Of a stretch of 64,000 bases of DNA, positions 12,224 through 21,955 are shown piece by piece. Location: assembly GCA_013350335.1 (NCBI GenBank), contig CM023540.1, positions 2,108,001-2,172,000 on the forward strand, written 5' to 3'. The notes below the pieces were generated by a model. The model was not told the DNA's origin. It did not search any database and saw only the letters and a program-made list of their open reading frames with translations. How positions within the stretch are numbered: the first letter of the stretch is position 1; every line of letters begins with the position of its first letter. The position numbers were made by a program, and so were the translations under genes. This stretch comes from Chimonanthus salicifolius. Its lineage: Eukaryota; Streptophyta; Magnoliopsida; Laurales; Calycanthaceae.

Positions 12224-13333
12224 CCTTTAAACAAAGTATTGCAATCTATTAGGTATCCCCGGCCTAATATGCAAGACTTGCTTAACAGGCTAAACAATGC
12301 CAAAATATTTTCAAAATTCTACTTAAAATTAGGATTTTGGCAGATTTAGATAAAAGAAGAAGATAGATATAAAACTGCATGTGCAGTCCCCGTGGGACAT
12401 TATGAATGGAATGTTATGCCATTTGGATTAAAAAATGCCCCATCTGAATTTCAAAATATCATGAATAATATCTTTTCATCCTACACCTAGTTTACCATTG
12501 TTTACATTGATGACATTCTTATCTTTTCAGAATGAGTGGATCAACATTGGAAACATTTGAATATATTCAAAAGAATTACAAAAGAAAATGGTCTAGTCTT
12601 GTCCAAAAGGAAAATGAATTTGTTCCAACAGAAAATCAGATTCTTAGGATTTGAAATAGAAGACAAAAAAATTACTCCTACCAATAGAGTAATTCAATTT
12701 GCTGATAAGTTCCCAGATGAAATCAAAGACAAAAATATGTTACAAAGATTTCTTGAATGTTTAAATTACGTAGCCTTCTTCTATCAAGACTTGGCAAAAG
12801 ATAGAAAACTTCTCCAAGATAGATTAAAGAAAAATCCTAAAGAATGGACCTCCAACCATACCAATGCTGTAAAAAGGATTAAAGAAAGTGTTAAAAATCT
12901 TCCTTGCAGATGTTTATCTGATCCAGAAGCCTTCAAAATAGTATAAACAGATGCTTCTGACATCGGTTATGGAGGAATCCTCTTACAACAAAAGGATTCA
13001 AAAGAAGAATTAATAAGATTCAATTCCAGTCTTTGGAATGAAGCCCAAAAGAAATATTCAACCATCAAAAAGGAAGTTCTTGCCATTGCTCTCTGTGTAA
13101 CAAAATTCCAACGTGTAATAAATAAAGAATTTCTCATCAGAGTAGACGCCAAGGCTGCAAAAGAAATTCTAGAAAAGGATGTGAAAAATCTTGTTTCAAA
13201 ACAAATATTTGCCAGATGGCAAGCCATTTTATCCGTCTTTGAGTTCAAGATTGAATTTATCAATGGAAATTCTAATCCTCTCCCTGATTTTCTTACTAGA
13301 GAATTTCTTCAGGGAAGACAAAATGGCGAGTAG
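12224..13333 (+). pseudogene. EPRV copy 2, redundant 3' end of ORF1 (RT/RNase H)
   Basis: Viral sequence restarts on the plus strand inside reverse transcriptase (CCTTTAAACAAAGTATTGC) and runs through the YIDDIL catalytic box (about 12500-12520), the connection region and RNase H to the ORF1 stop at 13331-13333. RT has several stops, including one after the box and one in FWQI. RNase H carries a TAA just before the TDAS active-site Asp (about 12944), a change shared with the second RNase H of copy 2 and with copy 3. It overlaps ORF2 by 11 nt. It repeats the sequence found again at 20331-21432, which is how the genome unit length was measured. Confidence 0.92.
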
Positions 13334-14556
13334 TTCTTCTCCATTCATCCAGAAGAAAGGAAAGGAGAAATTGGCAGAACAAGAAGAAAGCCAAAAGGGT
13401 TTTACTCCAAGAAAATACCCAAGTCAATCAGAATTATATATTTACATTGGTAACAAAATTCTTGTTACTTCAGATTGTCTTATGGAAAAAAGATCTGTTG
13501 AAGATAATGTATATTTTCTCTTTGAAAAGGGACTTCATTATTATTCCTTGGGCAAGAGAAAAAACCCATGAATGGTATCTCAATATTTTACATCAGACGA
13601 AAAGCGTCCTCATCTTCCACAACAAAAATGGAAATGGTATCATCACCTTTTCAAAGTTCACTATTCTTAAAATCCTCATTGAGGAAGATTGGGATGGTCC
13701 TCTTTACATGACAAGACCAGTCCAGCTCTATAATTCGACTGAATTCTTTAATTATTGGGATTATATTGACGCATGGAAATTTGTGTAATGTGGCAAAATC
13801 GTCAGTATAGTCATTCTTGGTTTATTAGATTTAAAGAAGAAAGTCTTGTTGTCACGCCTATTCACCGCAATTTCCCATCTTGGTTTCTCTTCACTTGGTG
13901 GTCTCATTTTGGTGCTTCCTAGAAATCTTTCCTGATAATTTTTGTTATCTATTTATTAAATTTGGCCAAGTTGAAGAAAAGATCTCTTGTGATATGATTA
14001 ATGTTCTTCGTTTCTTTGCGAAGTTCCATATTCCATACATTCTCCAATGGAAATTTGAGGTGAAAAAATAAATTATATGGTCACACTTGTCTTTTTCAAA
14101 CTATGTACCAAAAATGGTGGCCTAAAATCAAGAATGATACTTATGAGAGAATTTTGAATCAAATCTCTCCTCCTGAAAAGACTAATGATCCTCTTCCAGA
14201 TGAAAAGTCTCTTGAGAATGAAATGGGAGGCTGATCTCTTAGCCAATAAAATTGCTAAAGAAATTGCTCGTGAAAAATCCCCTAATCCTATGGATATGTC
14301 CGTTGAATCTGTTAATTTTGAAGAAAAGATTAAATAGATTTTAGAAGAATATTTGCCAAAAAAGAAAGGTGATCAGCATGATTGGGATTCTAATCATGAT
14401 CCTGACGGATCAGTTACTGAGTACCTTCGTGGTGGAAAATTCTGGTATTCCTCAGGCAAGGACAAAGGAAAAGAAAAGGAAATGGAGTCTCGGTTGGCTG
14501 AATTATTCCGCATGAACTCTGCAAAAGCTAAAGATTTGATGAAAAAGAAGATATGA
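13323..14556 (+). pseudogene. Viral ORF2, EPRV copy 2, decayed
   Basis: It begins ATGGCGAGTAG inside the end of ORF1. The N-terminal part reads MASSSSPFIQKKGKEKLAEQ, then an LYIYIGNKILVTSDCLMEKR segment, then a Trp-rich middle (EEDWDGPLYMTRPVQLY, a WDYIDAWKF motif, HSWFIRF, FPSWFLFTWW) and a C-terminus ending KAKDLMKKKI. Frameshifts occur near 13570 and 13800, with further stops near 14070 and 14335. A protein of this type downstream of RNase H matches the position of florendovirus ORF2, whose function is unknown. The length is about 400 codons when breaks are ignored. Confidence 0.75.
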
Positions 14557-14585
14557 CAAATGACAAAGTGAGATCCTGTTGATTG

Positions 14586-14597
14586 TTGGTATCAAGG
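14586..14597 (+). promoter_or_regulatory. Minus-strand primer binding site, one-block mutated
   Basis: TGGTATCAAGGC resembles the tRNA-iMet complementary site TGGTATCAGAGC that is intact in EPRV copies 3 and 4. It lies 30 bp after the ORF2 stop, and is followed by the same CATTGGACTTATC segment. Confidence 0.75.
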
Positions 14598-15049
14598 CCA
14601 TTGGACTTATCTCTTTTGGTGGGGGTATATTGCCAGATGTCATATTAGAATGAAAAGTTGCTAAAGTCTTTGGTGTCCCATCCAATCAAAAGACACCTCT
14701 ATTATTGTATCTTTTTACTATTTCTCCAAGTGGGGAATCCTTTTTGTAAATATGGTTTGGTTGTTTGTGTCGGCAAGAGTCCTTTTTCTTGTTCATTTCT
14801 TAATGTTGTTCTCTCATGGTCGGATGAGAGAGTGTCCATTGTGTGTTTGCTCCATCTATATAAGGAGCCTTATGTTTGGTTTTAAAGATAGATTATTAGA
14901 GCTTAGACTTGAACCAAAAAATCAAGGTGTGAAGAATAGGAGCTTCTTAAGCTTAAAGTATTGTAAGTTGTCTGTAAGTAATAAAGATTTTATGAGTTTG
15001 TCAATATAAGTTTGTTATAATCTAATCATGTTGTCTTTCTTTATAGAAT
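14598..15049 (+). promoter_or_regulatory. EPRV copy 2 promoter region, TATATAAGGAG at 14857
   Basis: One block GGTGGGGGTATATTGCCAGATGTC (in pieces) follows the primer site, where copies 1 and 4 have two related blocks about 130 bp apart; here they appear to have recombined into one. A TATA box TATATAAGGAG at 14857-14867 is preceded by GCTCCATC, as in copy 4. The leader then runs to ORF A. The arrangement of TATA box and downstream leader is that of a caulimovirid pregenomic RNA promoter. Confidence 0.65.
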
Positions 15050-15265
15050 ATGTCGATTCGTCTTGTTTTGCTTAAGAAGTATTATGATGATGTTCGAACA
15101 TTGAGAAAAATAGAAATTCTTCTTGAACACATACGACAACACCTGCAAATATGCACTCATAGAAATAACCCACGACATCAACGGTATGAAAGACAAAGAA
15201 TAATTTTAATTCAAGCGTATGTTGTGTTCCAATTAGAAGTATTCAGGACAGAATCAAAATTATAA
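15050..15265 (+). CDS. Viral small ORF A, 71 aa, intact in EPRV copy 2
   Basis: A 71-residue ORF starting MSIRLVLLKKYYDDVRTLRK and ending with a stop shortly before ORF B (16 nt apart). It is strongly basic, with a helical Leu/Ile/Arg-rich N-terminal half and a His/Arg-rich middle (HIRQHLQICTHRNNPRHQRY), features compatible with nucleic-acid binding or a coiled coil. It is the first ORF after the promoter leader and is kept at the same place in copies 1, 3 and 4. No family is recognised. Expression from this integrated copy is doubtful. Confidence 0.55.
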   Translation: MSIRLVLLKKYYDDVRTLRKIEILLEHIRQHLQICTHRNNPRHQRYERQRIILIQAYVVFQLEVFRTESKL

Positions 15266-15281
15266 GCAATGGCTTTTTGAG

Positions 15282-15518
15282 ATGCCTCCTCGTTCTGTTA
15301 GGAGAGAAGAATTATTGCGTGATCTCAGACGTCGTCAAAATCAACTTAGAAGATTAGAAAATGCTATCCGACAAATAGATGAAAAATATAGCTGCAGGAA
15401 GATATCTTGTTATCCGCATACATACTATTAGGAGACTACATTAGTATCCTTGTGTAATCGTATAAGAGTATATTGTAACCTTTTGAATGAAGAATTAGAA
15501 TTATTATCTCGGGTTTAA
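15282..15518 (+). pseudogene. Viral small ORF B, frameshifted, EPRV copy 2
   Basis: It starts MPPRSVRREELLRDLRRRQN, as in copy 1. An extra A in GATGAAAAATATAG (copies 1 and 4 have one A fewer) shifts the frame at about codon 35. Copy 3 has the same extra base, so this change predates the separation of copies 2 and 3. Confidence 0.8.
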
Positions 15519-15766
15519 ATCTTTGCCAAGACCTTTTAATAGCAAGATGAATTAAATCTATTATCTAGGATCTGAAGTTTTTTTAACCTAGTTGATTTAT
15601 CCAATTCTCTTTAGAGTTTTTATTTTCCTTCTTATTCTCCACTTTTGTGCCTCGTTTATTTTTCAAAAAGTGTGCTCACGTTGTAAGTCCCACTTCTGGC
15701 CGTGATCAGGCATTAAGGGTTGTAAATCGTTGACAGAACTTGTTCTGCTTTTAACGAGCCACTCAA

Positions 15767-18700
15767 ATGGAAAATTCTAAAGGAAAAAACTTTTTAAGAA
15801 TTGGTTTAAGTCATTTTAGCATCCTTGTAATAGGTCTACTTCATCTTCCTCATCTTACCAATCTACTTTAACCAATTTTCCTCATCCCAGTATAGCTAAA
15901 GAAAATCCATAAAAAATAAAAAATTCTGAAGAAAAGGTGTATGAAAACTTTGACTAAGCCATATCCAATTGGAAAATGCCAGCGTTACCTGTAACAGAAA
16001 TATATGGAAATGGCACATTTGAAGAGCAAAATGATTACCACATCAAAACTGTTGAAAAAATTGTCTCCCTCTCTGGAGGAAAACAGACAATTAGAATTCT
16101 TGAAAGAAGAATTATTGAACAAATCAGGACCAAATATAACTACCTGCACATAAGATTAATTCAGATAGGAATCAAACCACTGTTTCGATTAGGATTAAAT
16201 GTTTCTGTATGTGCTTATGTGAGAGATCAGAGACATGACGAGTTTGATGATTCTCTATATGCCATGGTTGAATCAAGTCTCTGTCGTGAACCTGTTTACT
16301 TCAATTGTTTCCCAAACATCACAGTGGATGCTCAAGATGATGATGTCTTTGATTGTTCAACCATTGGATTCCAAAGTAAATGATTAAAGATGAGTCCAAG
16401 AAGTAAACATTTTGCTATAGTCTATCGGATGTTCTACAAATCTGTGATCTTTGTCTTTCCCATGATAGCCTACAATGATAAAGTTGATAAAGAAAAAACC
16501 ACAGTTCTTATGGAAACAAACTTTAATAATAATGTGTTTATCCCAAAAGTTATTAGCTGGGAAAAGGTTGTTCTCCCAGGAAATTGGCAAATAGAAGATG
16601 TCACCCCAAGAGTAAATGAAATAACAAATGATTTACAAAGCATAGTCAAATTACCAAATGGCAATGTTGAAGTCAATTTTAGGAGAAAAATGGAAAAAGC
16701 TAGGAGAAGTTTTGCCAGCTACACGGAAGGAAGAAAAAGTTTTAAACTGGAAGAAGTTGATGATGATCAAAAAAGCAGTGAGAAAGAAGAAATGGATCAA
16801 AAGGTTTTTAAAAATAAAGAAAGTGGAATTGAACACCCCGTGTATAAAAGAACTTCATCAGAAAGGACCTACAACCTCAGTGAGAATGATTTCCTCCATG
16901 GAGTCATAAGAATGGTTAGTATCCAAAAGCCAGACGAAACCGTAAAAAAATTTGAAATTGACAAATCATACCTACGAGAAAAACTGAAAAATCACCCTCT
17001 AAAAGATTGGTTTTTCAAAACCTTTAGCTTAGAAGAAAAAGAGAAAATGAGAGGGTTATGGTATTACCAAATGGAAGAAGAAGAAAGAAATATGTCTTTC
17101 TTTGATTGGTTTAAGGAATATTTTAAGAAAGGAAAAGATAAAAAAGAAGAAACCCAAAGCCCAAAACAAATAAGAGTTATAGGAAAAACGTCTAGGACAT
17201 GGAAAGACGTTGAAGGAAAAGAGATTCAAAGATCTCACCCACCATGGAAGAAACTTGATATTTCTGCCTCAAAAGAAACCAAGAATTCCGCTATGCCTAT
17301 AAAAAATGGATCCATATTTGAATAAAAAACCGAAATAAATAGAATTGACATAGCAAGGAGCTTTGGAGATATAATTGAACAAAATAATTATGCTAATCTA
17401 TCCTTATTAACCATTGGAGAACAAACGGAAAGGATAGAAAGAACAATTAGAACAAAACCAGAATTAAATAAAGGGAAAGAAGAAATTTCATAAGAAATCC
17501 CTACAAATGCGATATATGTTCCTAGAAAATTGCCATCAGGAATTATTTTGCAAGAACGACTGTTTAAAATGATAGATGAAATGCAAAAAGAATTAACTAC
17601 TAGAATGGAAAGTCTCAATGTTGGGGAAAAGGATTTAGCATCCTCAAAGTCTCTGCGTCAGAAAACTTTCTAATAAACCGCTTAAAGAAATGGAATCCCC
17701 AAGCAGAACTGCCTACAACAAAGAATTATTATTCTAGACCAACTCCTGTAGATCTGCAACTTGAAGAAGCCCCATATATACTCAGGACCTATCATATTCC
17801 GGAAATTCCTTATATGAATGGAATTTAGATGGATTAACCGAATATCAAATAATCCAAATAGTCCATAGTATGCTGATATATTCTAATGCTCGTGAAGTTA
17901 GGGGAAACACTCCAAGAAACATCATTCTCATGATAACCACCTCTTTTAATGGGATATTAAGAGGATGGTGGAATTATGGATTATCTGGAGCCCAAAGACT
18001 TGAAATTGAAAATGCTGTCAAATTAGATGAATATGGAAGAATTATATACAGAGATAAAATCACAGGAAATTTAGTAGATCCCAATATCAAACTTGAAGCA
18101 GGCACTAGTCAAATCCCTGAAACTTATGAAACACAATCTGATTGTGTCAGTGTCCTACTTTTATGCATCCTCAATGAATTCACTGGAGGAATTGTTCTAA
18201 TTAAGGAGAAAAATCAGCAGCAATTACATCGTCTAAGATGTAGAACCTTAGGAGAATTTCGTTGGTATAAAGATGTATTTTTAACAAAGGTATACCAACT
18301 GAATGATTGTAATTCTAATATTTGGAAAGAAAGGTTCATATCTGGATTACCACCCTTGTTTGCTGAAAAGGTGCGTAACTCCTTGAGAGAAGAAATGCAT
18401 GGTACTATTAATTACAGCATGCTGACATTCGGAGGAATTATACAAAAGATTAATAAGGTCGGCATTACGCTCTGCACTGACTTAAAGATCAGTAAACAAG
18501 CTGAAAAAATGAGAAAATACGCTGGAGACAGAGAATTAGGAGATTTTTGCTTCCAATTTGGTTTGGACCAAGCACCAGAATAAAAAAGAAAACCTTCGCA
18601 TTCTAGATTTATCCCCGAAAAAGAAATAAAATGATGAAGAAATACAAATATAGCAGATCCAAGAGTCAATTCTCAAAGAAAAATTATGATACTCCTTTAT

Positions 18701-21432
18701 TCAAAAGAAAATCTAAAAAATATCCTAAAAGAGAAAACCCAACTGGAAAAATACCCACTTGCTATACTTGTGGAAAAAAGGGTCATTATTCAAGCAAATG
18801 TTTCAAAAAGGAAAAATATCCTAAGAAGGAACTTAGAAAAATTACTAAAGAGGATGATGAAGAAATTTCTGATAGAGAAGACTCTCAATTAAATTCCCAA
18901 GAACATGAGTCTAGCTCATCAACTAATGAATCTAGTGTTGAAGAAAATGTTCCTCATCTTCAACTCATTAAACAATTTCAAGCATGTACATGTAAATCTG
19001 ATGATGATGGTACTGAAGGAGAATGGTCATTACCCTTTGATGAGGATCTTGGTATACATATTCGTGTCCTAATTGCCCCTCAAAAATTACTCCTTGAAAT
19101 GATTGATAATATTCCTGATCCAGAGAAAAAAGTTCAATTTTTAAATCAAATTTCAAAATTGGGAGGGGAAGAAGAAGGAGAGAGTTCGCAAACAAAAAAT
19201 GATGAATCTCCATATTACCCAAAAAGGACAAAAGAAACATTTCATACACCAACTAATTCCTTAATTGACCTTATGAATAGGGCTAAAAAAATTGATACTA
19301 TAAACAAACCATTAACTCTTGGAGATCTACAAAGAGAATTAAATAACCAAAAAAGTTAAGATTAGAATTAACCAAAAGGGAAAATGAGCTTGATGAAAGG
19401 GTCACCTTACTAGAAAATGATGGTGCTTTTGGAGAATACAATGAAGAAAAATTTGTCCCAAGAATTAAAGAAGAAATTAGTAGAGTCTCTACTGGAGTGA
19501 TCCCTACTAAATGCATCTATCAACAGTGGAGAGTCCAGGTGAAAATAAAAATAAATTTTTTTTAGAAAATTGTTAATGCCATTATTGACACTGGAGCAGA
19601 TTTAAATGTCATTAGATTGGGAATCGTCCCTATTGAATTTACAAGTGAGTCAAAACAATTTGCATCTGCTGCCAATGGAACAAGTATTTTCATAGAAAGA
19701 AAAATTTCAAATGTTCATGTTTGCTTCCAAGGAGTCTGTGTTACTTCACCCTTTATTATTTCAGAAGATATTGTTAATGACATACTTCTTGGATCCCCGT
19801 TTATCCTTTTAATCCAACCTTTTTTAGTAAACACTAAGGGAATCTCTACAAATATCAAAGGCATAAATGTAAATCTTGATTTCATAGATGATCCTTGTGA
19901 AACAAAAATCCAAAAGATAAACCAAGTCATAGCCACCAAAGAGAATTATGTAAATGGACTAAAAAGTGAAAAAAAAATTGCGCAAATTACAAAATTTTGG
20001 AGAAAAAAGAGTTTAAAGAAAAAATAGAAAATCTCACAAAGCAATTTGAAGATGAATGTTGCTCTGAATTACCCTCTGCATTCTGGAATAAAAAGAGGCA
20101 TATTGTAGGTCTACCATACATTAAAGGATTTGATGAAAAGGATATTCCTACAAAAGCCCGTCCGTCCCAAATGGATGTAAAACATTTAAAACTTTGCCAA
20201 GAAGAAATAAGTGATTTATTAAAAAAGGGATTGATCAGAAAAAACAAATCCCCTTGGAGCTGTACGGCATTCTATGTTGAAAAAGCCGCTGAAATTGAAA
20301 GAGGAGTTCCAAGATTGGTTATCAATTATAAACCTTTAAACAAAGTATTGCAATCTATTAGGTATCCCCTGCCTAATGCGCAAGACTTGCTTAACAGGCT
20401 AAACAATGCCAAAATATTTTCAAAATTCGACTTAAAATCAGGATTTTGGCAAATTCAGATAAAAGAAGAAGATACATATAAAACTGCATTTACAGTCCCC
20501 ATGGGACATTATGAATGGAATGTTATGCCATTTGGATTAAAAAATGCCCCATCTGAATTTTAAAATATCATGAATAATATCTTTTCATCCTACACCCAGT
20601 TTACCATTGTTTACATTGGTGACATTCTTATCTTTTCAGAATCAGTGGATCAATATTGGAAACATTTGAATATATTCAAAAGAATTACAAAAAAAAAATG
20701 GTCTAGTCTTGTCCAAAAGGAAAATGAATTTGTTCCAACAGTAAATCAAATTCTTAGGATTTGAAATAGAAGACAAAAAAATTACTCCTACCAATAGAGT
20801 AATTCAATTTGCTGATAAATTCCCAGATGAAATCAAAGACAAAAATATGTTACAAAGATTTCTTGGATGTTTAAATTACGTAGCCTTCTTCTATCAAGAC
20901 TTGGCAAAAGATAGAAAACTTCTCCAAGATAGATTAAAGAAAAATCCTAAAGAATGGACCTCCAACCATACCAATGCTGTAAAAAGGATTAAAGAAAGTG
21001 TTAAAAATCTTCCTTGCAGATGTTTATCTGATCCAGAAGCCTTCAAAATAGTATAAACAGATGCTTCTGACATCGGTTATGGAGGAATCCCCTTACAACA
21101 AAAGGATTCAAAAGAAGAATTAATAAGACTCAATTCCGGTCTTTGGAATGAAGCCCAAAAGAAATATTCAACCATCAAAAAGGAAGTTCTTGCCATTGTT
21201 TTCTGTGTAACAAAATTCCAGCATGATTTATTAAACAAAGAATTTCTCATCAGAGTAGACGCCAAGGCTGCAAAAGAAATTCTGGAAAAGGATGTGAAAA
21301 CAAATATTTGCCAGATGGCAAGTCATTTTATCCATCTTTGAGTTCAAGATTGAATTTATCAATTGAAATTCGATTTCTCTCCCTGATTTTCTTAGTAGAG
21401 AATTTCTTCAGGGAAGACAAAATGGCGAGTAG
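15767..21432 (+). pseudogene. EPRV copy 2 ORF1 polyprotein (MP-CP-AP-RT-RH), most complete copy
   Basis: This is the longest continuous record of the viral polyprotein. The start ATG follows the conserved GGCCGTGATCAGGCATTAAG spacer. Domains in order: movement protein (15976-16520, LHIRLIQIGIKPLFRLGLN then RDQRH); charged linker with EEKEKMRGLWYYQMEEEER (to 17325); coat protein (about 17870-19359) with CCHC knuckle CYTCGKKGHYSSKC at 18761-18802 and an acidic Ser/Glu tail; aspartic protease with IIDTGADLNVI near 19585; reverse transcriptase (20060-20700); RNase H ending at the ORF2 overlap. Defects include a small deletion at 15790, a stop at 16381, frameshifts between 17600 and 19620, IGDIL in place of IDDIL at about 20620 and the TAA before TDAS. 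The open stretch 16390-17325 is the longest intact piece. Confidence 0.93.
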
Positions 21433-21571
21433 TTTTTCTCTATTCATCCAGAAGAAAGGAAAGGAGAAATTGGCAGAACAAGAAGAAAGCCAAAAGGGTT
21501 TTACTCCAAGAAAAGACCCAAGTCAATCAGAATTATATCTTTACACTGGTAACAGAATTCTTGTTACTTCA
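21422..21571 (+). pseudogene. Viral ORF2 5' fragment, EPRV copy 2
   Basis: The first 50 or so codons of ORF2, beginning MASSFSLFIQKKGKEKLAEQ, remain open up to ILVTS. Viral sequence then changes strand at about 21571 (GTTACTTCA joined to minus-strand intergenic sequence), so the rest of the gene is absent. Confidence 0.85.
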
Positions 21572-21694
21572 AATGGGATGGGACACCATGGGACAACTTT
21601 AGCTACTTTTCAACTAAGCAAGACATCTGGCTATAGCCCCACCAAAAGAGATAAGGCCAACCTGGCTCTGATACCAAAATGATAAGGATCGAAA
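21572..21694 (-). promoter_or_regulatory. EPRV copy 3, first intergenic fragment with primer site
   Basis: Minus-strand viral intergenic sequence begins here and contains GCTCTGATACCA at 21665-21676, the complement of the TGGTATCAGAGC tRNA-iMet primer site. It is a terminally redundant piece, because the other end of copy 3 has the same site at 35277-35288. Confidence 0.8.
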
Positions 21695-21955
21695 TATTAT
21701 ATCTTTTTTTTCATCAATTCCTTAGCTTTAGCAGAATTTCTTCGAAATAATTCAGCCAGCTGAGATACCTTTTCTTTTTCTTTTCCTTTGTCTTTAGAAG
21801 ATGTGTACCAAAATTTTCCACCACAAAGGTACTCAGTAACTAATCCGTCGGGATTAACATGAGAGTCAGGGTCCTATCGAGGATGAAGGTTCTCAAGGGG
21901 CACACCTTCGTTATCAAGATTTTCGTCTGGATCATGATTAGAATCCCAATCATGC
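21695..21955 (-). pseudogene. Viral ORF2 3' fragment, EPRV copy 3
   Basis: The C-terminal part of ORF2 (DWDSNHDPDENL, then GKFWYTSSKDKGK, ending KELMKKKI) on the minus strand. Upstream of DWDSNHDP the gene is missing: about 1 kb covering most of ORF2 has been deleted, joining this fragment directly to RNase H at about 21955 with a few bases of shared sequence (CATGC/CAGG). Confidence 0.85.
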
